From: JBIOJM01 sp044450785
GTDB taxonomy: Bacteria; Planctomycetota; Planctomycetia; Isosphaerales; Isosphaeraceae
Length of the DNA stretch: 35,891 nt
Assembly: GCA_044450785.1 (NCBI GenBank)
Contig: JBIOJM010000065.1
Location: 1-35,891 of the forward strand
Direction: 5' to 3'
The notes under the pieces are model-generated. The model did not search any database. It had not been told where the DNA came from and was given only the letters and a program-made list of their open reading frames with translations. Of the stretch, positions 17,151 to 23,465 are shown in pieces; position 1 is the first letter of the stretch; each line of letters opens with the position of its first letter. The position numbers and the translations under genes are program-made.

Positions 17151-17193
17151 TTCTCGTTCCTTCACAAGGAAGCTTCCAGCCCACGCGGCCGGC

Positions 17194-17676
17194 TCAGCTC
17201 CACCGCGGCTGCGGCTTCTGCTTCCACAGCCAGATGATCCAGTCCACGTTTTTCGGCTCGCCCCCGAAATCCTTGAGCCGGGTCATGCACTGGCCGCGAT
17301 GGTGCTGCGAGTGCATCGCAACCTGCACCATGGCCTCGGCGACCGTGATGACACAAGGCGGGTCCGGAAACCAAGGGACCCGCACCGTCCGCGCCGCGTT
17401 CTCCGGCTCGAGGCTTGCAGCGAACTCGCGGAGACCGGCGTGGCAGGATTGGGCGCGAGTCTTCAAATCGTCGAAGGTCGAGGGCGGCCCGTCCGGCGGT
17501 CCGCCGGGCGGCTCGCCGTGCAACACCGACAAGAACCCTTGCTGGACCCCGATGAGGTGGTCGAGGCGGCGGCGCAGCTCCTCGTGGTCGCGGGCCGGAG
17601 ATTGATCCCAGGCGTGGAAAAATACCGCGTTGGCCCATTCGGCGTGTGCCATGAGATCGCGCAGGAAAGCGACCAT
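17194..17676 (-). CDS. DinB-fold protein (DinB/YfiT-like metalloenzyme family)
   Basis: This 160-residue protein has the four-helix-bundle pattern of the DinB/YfiT superfamily. The metal-binding histidines are recognisable as H40 (RRRLDHLIGVQ) and the paired H122 and H126 in VAMHSQHHRGQC. The C-terminus, PKNVDWIIWLWKQ, is also typical of the family. Members include bacillithiol- or mycothiol-dependent transferases and many proteins of unknown function; none can be chosen here. ATG 17676 is supported by AAGGAG about 10 nt upstream. It lies 22 bp after the aldehyde dehydrogenase stop and 43 bp before the MaoC start, so the three are probably co-transcribed and may share a detoxification role, which is inference. 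Confidence 0.85.
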   Translation of the reverse strand: MVAFLRDLMAHAEWANAVFFHAWDQSPARDHEELRRRLDHLIGVQQGFLSVLHGEPPGGPPDGPPSTFDDLKTRAQSCHAGLREFAASLEPENAARTVRVPWFPDPPCVITVAEAMVQVAMHSQHHRGQCMTRLKDFGGEPKNVDWIIWLWKQKPQPRWS

Positions 17677-17698
17677 GGAAAACAGCTCCTTGTCACGG

Positions 17699-19114
17699 TC
17701 AAGACATCGATAACACCCGCCGCACCCATTTCTTCTTGGCGTCGTTGTACGGCGGATAAAAGAACCAGGGGTCGAGCCAGGTCGGTTTCACGAGCACGGC
17801 CTTGCGATGGCTGAAGGTCTCGAAGCTGGCCTTGCCATGATAGGCTCCGATGCCGCTGGCGCCGACGCCTCCAAAGGGGAGCGAAGGCACGGCCAGGTGG
17901 AGCAAGGTGTGGTTCACGGTCACGCCCCCCGAGCTGGTGCGATCGAGGACGCTCTTTTGAACCGCGGCGTCGTTCGTGAAGAGATAAAGCGCCAGCGGCT
18001 TCGGCCGGGCGTTCACGAACGCGATGGCCTGGTCGATGTCCTTGATTCGAAGGATCGGCAAGATGGGGCCGAAGATCTCATCGGCCATCACCGGCGCGCC
18101 GGCGGGAACGTTGCGGAGGATCAAGGGCGCGATGTAACGATCCGCTTCGTCGGCGACTCCGCCGGTGACGACTTCGCCGCTGCCTTCCACAAGCTTCATC
18201 AACCGGCGATGGTGGCGAGCGTTGACGATGCGGCCGAAGTCGGGGCTCTTGCGCGGGTCGTCGCCGAAGAAGTCGAGGAGCGTTTGTTTCATCCGAGCGA
18301 GGAGCGGTTCCTCGATCGCCTCGTGCGCCAGGACGTAGTCGGGAGCGACGCACGTCTGCCCGGCGTTGTAAAACTTCCCCCACACGATGCGCCGCGCGGC
18401 CACGTCGAGATCGGTGTGGCGGTCAACGATGCACGGGCTCTTGCCGCCGAGCTCGAGCGTGACCGGCGTCAAGTGCTTGGCCGCGGCCTCCATCACGATG
18501 CGGCCGACGGTGCCGTTGCCCGTGTAGAAGATGTGGTCGAATCGAAGGGCGAGGAGCGCCGTCGTCTCGGCAACACCCCCTTGGACGACCTGGACGCACT
18601 CGGGATCGACATATTCGGGCAACCGTGAGGCGATGAGCTCGCCGGTCGCGGGCGCGACTTCGCTCGGCTTGACGATCGCGCAGTTGCCGGCGGCAATCGC
18701 CCCGACCAAGGGCGTCAGCAAGAGCTGGAGCGGGTAGTTCCAGGGCCCGATGATCAGGACGACGCCGAGCGGCTCGCGATGGATCCGGCTCTTCCCGGGC
18801 TGACCGACCAGCGAGGTCGAGACGCGCTCGGGCTTGGTCCAGGAGCGGAGCTTCTTGCGGGTGACGGCGATCTCGGACGCGATGAAGGCGATCTCCGACG
18901 GATAAATCTCGAAGGAAGGCCGGCCCATGTCGTGGTGAATGGCGCGCTCGATCTCATTCTCGCGCTCCCTGAGGAAACGGGCGAGTCCCTCGAGCTGCCG
19001 TAGCCGGTGTTCGAGAGGACGCGTGCGGCCGCCGGCGAAGCTGGCACACAGCCGTGCAACCAGGTCCGAAGCCGTCTCGCGTCGCGTGGTCTCTTCGAGA
19101 AGGAGAGTGCTCAT
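17699..19114 (-). CDS. Aldehyde dehydrogenase, class 3-like
   Basis: This 471-residue NAD(P)-dependent aldehyde dehydrogenase has the shorter length typical of class 3/fatty aldehyde dehydrogenases. Landmarks are the oxyanion asparagine N126 in GPWNYPLQLLL, the cofactor-binding lysine in AIVKPSEVAPAT (K149), the general base E221 in VTLELGGKSP and the catalytic C255 in YNAGQTCVAPDY. The class 3 motif SGGVTVNHTLLHLAVPSLPF is near the C-terminus. It would oxidise an aldehyde to the acid. ATG 19114 is selected because GGAGGGAG lies about 8 nt upstream and the sequence before it (52 in-frame codons) is unlike the family. It heads the leftward set ALDH-DinB-MaoC and is divergent from the reductase gene at 19273. 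Confidence 0.93.
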   Translation of the reverse strand: MSTLLLEETTRRETASDLVARLCASFAGGRTRPLEHRLRQLEGLARFLRERENEIERAIHHDMGRPSFEIYPSEIAFIASEIAVTRKKLRSWTKPERVSTSLVGQPGKSRIHREPLGVVLIIGPWNYPLQLLLTPLVGAIAAGNCAIVKPSEVAPATGELIASRLPEYVDPECVQVVQGGVAETTALLALRFDHIFYTGNGTVGRIVMEAAAKHLTPVTLELGGKSPCIVDRHTDLDVAARRIVWGKFYNAGQTCVAPDYVLAHEAIEEPLLARMKQTLLDFFGDDPRKSPDFGRIVNARHHRRLMKLVEGSGEVVTGGVADEADRYIAPLILRNVPAGAPVMADEIFGPILPILRIKDIDQAIAFVNARPKPLALYLFTNDAAVQKSVLDRTSSGGVTVNHTLLHLAVPSLPFGGVGASGIGAYHGKASFETFSHRKAVLVKPTWLDPWFFYPPYNDAKKKWVRRVLSMS

Positions 19115-19272
19115 CGTGGTGTCTCCCTCCGCGAGCTGGGCGAAGGCTCTAGGGTGAACTGTGCCCTGTTGTGAGTGGCGCCGGAATTTGTATGTTGAAG
19201 ATAATATAAATGCCCCGTGCCCGGGCGGGAAGTGGTCGATGCCGGAGAGTGTTCTTGAAAGGAGCATCAAGC
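19115..19272. promoter_or_regulatory. Divergent promoter region between aldehyde dehydrogenase and MDR reductase genes
   Basis: This 158-bp spacer separates two outward-facing starts and must hold both promoters. For the rightward gene a weak candidate is TTGTGA (19169-19174) with TATGTT (19191-19196), 16 bp apart, followed by an AT-rich patch (ATAATATAAAT near 19200) that stands out in this GC-rich sequence. No clear leftward promoter or operator was found. Shared regulation of the two flanking redox gene sets is possible but not shown. Confidence 0.35.
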
Positions 19273-20283
19273 ATGAACCTGATCAATCATCAGTTTCGGC
19301 TCGCCGCCCGCCCGGTCGGCATTCCCAAGCGGAGCGACTGGACCTACGCCGACGAGCCCGTTCGCGACCTGGGCGAGGGCGAGCTGCTCGTGAAAGTGCT
19401 GTACATCTCACTCGACCCGGCCATGCGCGGCTGGATGAACGAAGGGAGATCGTACATCGCGCCCGTCGCGATCGGCGCGGTGATGCGCGCCCTGGCCGCG
19501 GGTCGCGTTGTCGCATCGCGGAATCCGGCATTCGCGGCCGGCGACCTCGTCAGCGGCAGCTTCGGAGTCCAGGAATATGCAATATCGAACGGGGAGAGCG
19601 TGACCCGCGTTGACACCCGCTTGGCGCCCCTGCCGGTTCACTTGAGCACGCTGGGCATGACCGGAATGACAGCCTACTTCGGCCTGCTCGACGTCGGCCA
19701 GCCGAAACCCGGGGAGACTGTTGTCGTCTCGGGCGCGGCCGGCGCCGTCGGGGCGGTGGCCGGTCAGATCGCCAAGATCAAGGGATGCCGCGTCGTCGGC
19801 ATCGCCGGTGGTGCGGACAAATGCCGGTACATCGTCGACGAGCTGGGCTTCGACGCCTCGATCGATTACAAGAGCGAGGACGTCAGGGGATCGCTCAAAC
19901 GGCACTGCCCGCAAGGAGTCGACGTCTATTTTGACAATGTGGGGGGCGAGGTCCTCGATACCGTGCTCTCCCTGCTTGCCCGCCGGGCTCGGGTCGTCAT
20001 TTGCGGCGCGATCTCGCAGTACAACAACACGACCCCGGTGAAAGGCCCGTCGAACTACCTGTCGCTGCTGGTCAATCATGCGAGGATGGAGGGTTTTGTC
20101 GTGTTCGATTACGCCGGCCGTTACGCCGAGGCAGGACGCGAGCTGGCCGGCTGGATGGCGGCGGGACGGGTCAAGTCGCGCGAGCACGTCGTCGCGGGAC
20201 TGGAGTCGTTTCCCGACGCCCTGCTCATGTTGTACAAGGGCGAGAATTTCGGAAAGCTGCTTTTGAAGGTCGCGGAGTCGTGA
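19273..20283 (+). CDS. NADP-dependent oxidoreductase, zinc-independent MDR superfamily (CurA/LTB4 dehydrogenase-like)
   Basis: This 336-residue medium-chain reductase has the length and motifs of the leukotriene B4 12-hydroxydehydrogenase/prostaglandin reductase/CurA group. It shows LDPAMRGWM at about 48-56, the group signature LGMTGMTAYFGLLDVGQPKP at 127-146, and the Rossmann motif VVSGAAGAVG at 151-160. FDNVGGE follows at about 230 and SQYNN near 265. These enzymes reduce the double bond of alpha,beta-unsaturated ketones and aldehydes with NADPH. No zinc ligands are visible, as expected. ATG 19273 is supported by AAAGGAG about 8 nt upstream; earlier in-frame starts extend into the divergent promoter region. 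The stop overlaps the start of the next gene (TGATG). Confidence 0.93.
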   Translation: MNLINHQFRLAARPVGIPKRSDWTYADEPVRDLGEGELLVKVLYISLDPAMRGWMNEGRSYIAPVAIGAVMRALAAGRVVASRNPAFAAGDLVSGSFGVQEYAISNGESVTRVDTRLAPLPVHLSTLGMTGMTAYFGLLDVGQPKPGETVVVSGAAGAVGAVAGQIAKIKGCRVVGIAGGADKCRYIVDELGFDASIDYKSEDVRGSLKRHCPQGVDVYFDNVGGEVLDTVLSLLARRARVVICGAISQYNNTTPVKGPSNYLSLLVNHARMEGFVVFDYAGRYAEAGRELAGWMAAGRVKSREHVVAGLESFPDALLMLYKGENFGKLLLKVAES

Positions 20284-21080
20284 TGAAGCGCGAATTCAAG
20301 ATCGACCTGGGCGCGTACACCGCCCGCATCGGCTACACCGGCGGGCTGGATCCGACGATCGAGACCCTCAAGGACCTCCACTTCGCTCACTCGACGACCA
20401 TCCCGTTCGAGAACCTCGACATCTTGCTGGGTCGTCCGATCACACTGGAGCTGGACTGGCTGCAAGCGAAGCTGATCGCGGGTCGACGCGGCGGCTACTG
20501 TTTCGAGCAAAACACGCTTTTCGCAGCCGTTCTCGAGTCGCTGGGCTTCAATTTGACACGGCTGGCGGCCCGAGTCCGGTTCGGCTCCGCGGAGATCCGG
20601 CCGCGGTTGCACATGCTGCTCTCGGTGGAGGTTGACGGCGAACCCTGGCTGGCCGACGTCGGCTTCGGCCGCGTGGGGCCGCTGCACCCGATCCGGCTGA
20701 ACCAGTCCGAGGCCGTCCGCCAACTGGCATGGACGTTCCGGATCAGTCGAGACGGTGACCTGTATGTTCTTCAGTCGCTCCACGACGACGTCTGGTTCGA
20801 TCTCTACGCGTTCACTCTCGAGCCGCAGGAGCCGGTCGACTTTGTCGTGGCCAATCATTATACGTCCACTCACCCTGATTCACCCTTTGTTCAGACCCTC
20901 GTGGTTCAGCGCTACAGTCCCGATACGTGCTGGATCCTCAGAAACCTCGAGCTCACAGTGGAAAAAGCGGGCGAGAAGAGCGCGGAGACTCTTTGGGATG
21001 ACGATGCGCTCAACAACGCGCTGGCCGATCTCTTCGACCTGCATTTTCCGGCGGGGATCCGGTTCCACTATCAAAGGTGA
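20283..21080 (+). CDS. Arylamine N-acetyltransferase
   Basis: This 265-residue protein has the size of the NAT family and its full Cys-His-Asp triad: C73 in RRGGYCFEQN, H110 in RPRLHMLLSV and D125 in PWLADVGFG. The N-terminal TIPFENLDILLG is also characteristic. NATs move an acetyl group from acetyl-CoA to arylamines or hydrazines; some relatives act in natural product amide formation, so the native substrate is open. The ATG shares one base with the reductase stop (TGATG), which implies co-translation. The pair may form a small xenobiotic-handling unit with the divergent aldehyde dehydrogenase set; that is inferred from context. Confidence 0.92.
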   Translation: MKREFKIDLGAYTARIGYTGGLDPTIETLKDLHFAHSTTIPFENLDILLGRPITLELDWLQAKLIAGRRGGYCFEQNTLFAAVLESLGFNLTRLAARVRFGSAEIRPRLHMLLSVEVDGEPWLADVGFGRVGPLHPIRLNQSEAVRQLAWTFRISRDGDLYVLQSLHDDVWFDLYAFTLEPQEPVDFVVANHYTSTHPDSPFVQTLVVQRYSPDTCWILRNLELTVEKAGEKSAETLWDDDALNNALADLFDLHFPAGIRFHYQR

Positions 21081-21127
21081 GGTGAAGAAAGGAACTCAAA
21101 ACCAACATCTGCACTCGAACCACGAAC

Positions 21128-21316
21128 ATGAGCAGAGCCGACGCAGACCTTGCCGAACTTGGCGTTCCAAAAACGATATTTGTACATGTGCCGCAACTTT
21201 CCCTGGTCAAGGCGATTTCCATCGCGCTCATCGCATTCCTGTTAGGGGTTGTGATCGGGAAAAAGTGGCTCCCCAGACGGGGACGCGGCAAGTCGGTGGG
21301 TGATTCCGAAGTGTAA
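21128..21316 (+). CDS. Possible small single-pass membrane protein (hypothetical)
   Basis: This 62-residue open frame has one clear hydrophobic segment at about 29-44 (ISIALIAFLLGVVIGK), followed by a basic tail (KKWLPRRGRGK), which predicts an N-out, C-in single-pass protein. No family is recognised. It begins 47 bp after the N-acetyltransferase gene on the same strand and has no convincing Shine-Dalgarno sequence, so its translation is uncertain. In its favour, the membrane segment with positively charged flank is not what a random frame usually gives, and the frame ends just before a hairpin terminator candidate. Confidence 0.4.
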   Translation: MSRADADLAELGVPKTIFVHVPQLSLVKAISIALIAFLLGVVIGKKWLPRRGRGKSVGDSEV

Positions 21317-21317
21317 A

Positions 21318-21345
21318 GTAGGTCAGGCTTTCCAGCTTGACTTAC
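21318..21345. terminator. Hairpin, candidate bidirectional terminator or repeat
   Basis: GTAGGTCAGGCT (21318-21329) and AGCTTGACTTAC (21334-21345) form a 12-bp stem with a TTCC loop; two positions are G-T pairs as read on the + strand. It starts 2 bp after the stop of the small membrane frame and ends 16 bp before the stop of the converging hypothetical gene, the right place for a shared terminator. There is no U-tract, so it may be an interspersed repeat serving this purpose. Confidence 0.55.
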
Positions 21346-21361
21346 AGAAACGGCACCAAAC

Positions 21362-21913
21362 TCAGCCATCGAGCAAGTCGTCCCACATGGGGTCCGCCTC
21401 CGGATTGGCGCGACCGTGGTATGATGGCCTCGAACGTCTCTCGCGATCAGCCTGGCTGGAAGGCCGTCCCTCCGGCACCGCCACGACCGCGCCCTTCCGG
21501 AGCCATCCCAAGCCGCCGCAGTAGTCACAAACGAATTGGAACTTGACTCCCTCCACCTTCACCTTCCCGCTACCGCCGCAGGGCTCGCACTCAGTTGCGC
21601 TCGCATCTCGGACCGGCAAGAGCATGCGCAACTCAGGGTACTTCTCGGCTCCGGCAACGTAGGCAATCAGCCTCCAAACGGGATCCGGCTCGATCTCCGG
21701 TCGCTCATGGTCATCCCACGGAAGAGAAAGGACTTCACCGTCAGGTCGAATTCCAAGCGACCCGCCTATGCCGGAGTACACCGGAAGGGCGCCGGTTTGT
21801 CGAACCAGTGGAACGAGATCGGGATCATCCGCGCCATCAAGCCAGATACGAACGAGGTCCTCGATGCACTCCGAGGGCGAACCGCCCTTTCCGTCTGCCG
21901 CATCTCCACTCAC
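21362..21913 (-). CDS. Hypothetical protein with paired CxxCGG zinc-finger-like motif
   Basis: This 183-residue protein starts at GTG 21913, with GGAGAG about 6 nt upstream. The N-terminal half is acidic, contains SGIGGSLGIRPDGEVLSLPW and has no family I can name. The second half holds two DnaJ-like half-motifs, CEPCGGSGKV (C109, C112) and CDYCGGLGW (C129, C132), which together can bind one zinc ion. The C-terminus is Arg/Ser/Asp-rich and probably disordered. IRPDGEV followed by a Trp-rich acidic segment is reminiscent of immunity-like or SMI1/KNR4-type proteins, but the match is too weak to call. It is convergent with the rightward pair and its flank carries a MITE-like element. Confidence 0.65.
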   Translation of the reverse strand: MSGDAADGKGGSPSECIEDLVRIWLDGADDPDLVPLVRQTGALPVYSGIGGSLGIRPDGEVLSLPWDDHERPEIEPDPVWRLIAYVAGAEKYPELRMLLPVRDASATECEPCGGSGKVKVEGVKFQFVCDYCGGLGWLRKGAVVAVPEGRPSSQADRERRSRPSYHGRANPEADPMWDDLLDG

Positions 21914-21994
21914 CGGACTCTCCGCCAGTGTAACGATTCAAACCAGTGGCCCGGACCGCGCTATGATTGACACCTCTGATCTTGATTCTAGTCT

Positions 21995-22127
21995 CTAGTG
22001 CTTTGTCACGGCTAGGAATTCGGGTTGCCGGTTACTGTCGCCTTTCGCTCCGCGAAAGAGACGCAGCTTTCGCGGAGCGAAAGCCAACGATCAGAGACCC
22101 GAAAATCAAGCTGTGACAAAGCACTAG
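21995..22127. mobile_element. MITE-like element, 133 bp, with 15-bp perfect terminal inverted repeats
   Basis: The ends are CTAGTGCTTTGTCAC and its exact reverse complement; imperfect matching continues inward for about 15 bp (TTCGGGT on both sides). Inside, CTTTCGCTCCGCGAAAG (22042-22058) is repeated inverted at 22067-22083 with an 8-bp loop. The whole can fold into a two-part cruciform and encodes nothing. The CTAG at both ends fits insertion at TA with duplication, as IS630/Tc1-type transposases do, so the element could be moved in trans by such an enzyme. It supplies the artificial C-terminus of the truncated deformylase frame next to it. Confidence 0.8.
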
Positions 22128-22172
22128 GCTCCGATTTGACTCCCATTCTTTCCACGGGAGCAAGTTTCTGAG

Positions 22173-22395
22173 CCGTCCGGGACATTGACGCGACGCGCTT
22201 CTGATATTCCTTTTCGGTGATCACGTCGCGCGAGCTTTCAAGCCTGTCGAAGAAGACGAGTCCGCGCAAGTGATCGTCCTCGTGCTGGAAGACGCGCGCG
22301 ATGAAGCCGGCGAAGTTCCTGTCGACTATGCGGCCATCGACCATCTGATAATGCACCCGAATCCGCAGATGCCTCGGCACGTCATGGCGGAAGCC
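22173..22395 (-). pseudogene. Duplicated C-terminal fragment of the peptide deformylase gene
   Basis: This segment matches 22893-23115 in the intact deformylase gene at a constant offset of 720 bp with no gaps. I counted 9 differences in the 180 bp from 22201 to 22380 (about 95% identity), with similarity fading after about 22395. It encodes the C-terminal part with HEDDH and DRLESSRDVITEKEYQKR, but the GxGxAAPQ and EGCLS motifs are absent, so it cannot be an active deformylase. The frame stays open from 22422 to 22012 by running into unrelated sequence at the 5' side (VNSLRAMKGFR) and the MITE at the 3' side. It lies on the other side of the XRE gene from the parent copy. Confidence 0.9.
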
Positions 22396-22399
22396 CTTC

Positions 22400-22435
22400 A
22401 TAGCCCGAAGGCTATTGACCATTTATACCCTATAA
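22400..22435. promoter_or_regulatory. Hairpin and palindrome upstream of the XRE regulator (candidate operator)
   Basis: ATAGCC-CGAA-GGCTAT (22400-22415) is a perfect 6-bp stem with a 4-nt loop, which reads as a TTCG loop on the reverse strand. It is followed by TTATA-CCC-TATAA (22423-22435), a perfect short palindrome with TATA-like halves. Both lie 18-53 bp before the ATG of the HigA-like regulator, where autoregulated antitoxins normally bind. The AT-rich palindrome may also contain the -10 element (TATAAG at 22431). Function is inferred from position. Confidence 0.45.
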
Positions 22436-22452
22436 GCTAAAGGGAAAGTAAC

Positions 22453-22788
22453 ATGGCCAAGTCATTCGACGAGCTGGTCAAACGAACGACCACCAGGAAG
22501 ACCCGTCTGCGTGCTGCCGCACGCACCCGTGAACTGCTGGGTGAATTGCTGCTCAGTGAAATTCGCCAGCGGGCCGGCAAGAGCCAGCGTCAGGTCGCCG
22601 ATGTTCTGGGCATCAGGCAGCCGAGCTTGTCGAAGCTGGAGAAGCAGTCGGACATGCAGATATCGACCTTACGCCGGATCGTGAACGCTTTGGGGGGCGA
22701 GCTGGAAGTCATGGCGAGATTTCCCAAAGGTACCGTGAAAATCGAGCCATTCAACGAGAGCACCGGCGGGCCGACCGTCTCACTCTAG
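22453..22788 (+). CDS. XRE-family regulator, HigA-like antitoxin without an adjacent toxin
   Basis: This 111-residue protein has a helix-turn-helix at about 44-66 (KSQRQVADVLGIRQPSLSKL), an N-terminal helical region (KSFDELVKRTTTRKTRLRAA) and a C-terminal beta segment (ISTLRRIVNALGGELEVMAR, then FPKGTVKIEPF). The architecture is that of HigA-type antitoxins encoded downstream of a RelE/HigB-like toxin. Here no toxin frame is seen upstream; the upstream DNA is the truncated deformylase copy on the opposite strand. It is therefore an orphan antitoxin or a stand-alone regulator. An AAAGGGAAAG sequence 5-6 nt before the ATG is a reasonable ribosome binding site. A gene flanked by two copies of deformylase DNA suggests arrival during the duplication event. 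Confidence 0.85.
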   Translation: MAKSFDELVKRTTTRKTRLRAAARTRELLGELLLSEIRQRAGKSQRQVADVLGIRQPSLSKLEKQSDMQISTLRRIVNALGGELEVMARFPKGTVKIEPFNESTGGPTVSL

Positions 22789-22869
22789 TCCCGCAGTTCG
22801 TTCGCGCTTCCATGAACATTTCGCGACGCGAGAATGACGGGAACATTGCGCATTTCCGTCGAATAATCG

Positions 22870-23430
22870 CTATGTCTCTCCCTTTGGTTGAGCTGTCCGG
22901 GTCATCGACGCCACTCGCTTCTGATATTCCTTTTCGGTGATCACGTCGCGCGAGCTTTCGAGTCTGTCGAGGAAGACGAGTCCGCGCAAGTGATCGTCCT
23001 CGTGCTGGAAGACGCGCGCGATGAAGCCGTCGAAGTTCCTGTCGACGATGCGTCCATCGACCGTCTGGTAACGCACCCGAATCCGCAGATGCCTCGGCAC
23101 GTCGCCGCGGATGCCGGGGATGCTGAGGCACCCCTCCCAGCCTTTGACGATGCCGCCCGAGCGTTCGAGGATCTCGGGATTGATCACGATTTCCGGCTCC
23201 ATGACCGGCGCGTCCGGAAAGCTCGGGGTTGCCCGCGAGGTGACGATGAAGAGAGCCGACGATTCGTAGACCTGCGGTGCGGCGATGCCCACGCCACCCG
23301 CGTCGGCGAGAGTCACGAGCAAGTCGTCGATCAGGGCGCGGATCGCGTCTGAAGCCGGAGCCGCCACCGAGGCAGCGGGAATCCGCAGCACGGGATGACC
23401 AAGCTGGGCAATCTGTCGGAGTAGAGGCAT
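22870..23430 (-). CDS. def: Peptide deformylase
   Basis: This 186-residue metalloenzyme removes the formyl group from the N-terminal methionine of new proteins. All three family motifs are present: GVGIAAPQ at 46-53, EGCLSIPG with the metal ligand C101, and QHEDDHLRG with H143, H147 and the catalytic E144. ATG 23430 (MPLLRQIAQLGHPVLRIP) matches the normal family start. A GTG at 23469, which overlaps the FG-GAP stop by 4 bp, would add 13 residues and cannot be excluded because neither start has a strong Shine-Dalgarno sequence. It is the last gene of the operon behind the giant TPR and FG-GAP genes, an unusual place for a housekeeping enzyme, so this may be an accessory deformylase. Its 3' half has been copied to 22173-22395. 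Confidence 0.93.
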   Translation of the reverse strand: MPLLRQIAQLGHPVLRIPAASVAAPASDAIRALIDDLLVTLADAGGVGIAAPQVYESSALFIVTSRATPSFPDAPVMEPEIVINPEILERSGGIVKGWEGCLSIPGIRGDVPRHLRIRVRYQTVDGRIVDRNFDGFIARVFQHEDDHLRGLVFLDRLESSRDVITEKEYQKRVASMTRTAQPKGET

Positions 23431-23465
23431 CTGCCTGTTGCTCTCGATCGGACGGGGCCGGCGAT

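Noticed and set aside
22012..22422. Functional second peptide deformylase (136 codons)
   Set aside because: Only the HEDDH end is present; the GxGxAAPQ and EGCLS motifs are missing and the C-terminus is made of MITE sequence.
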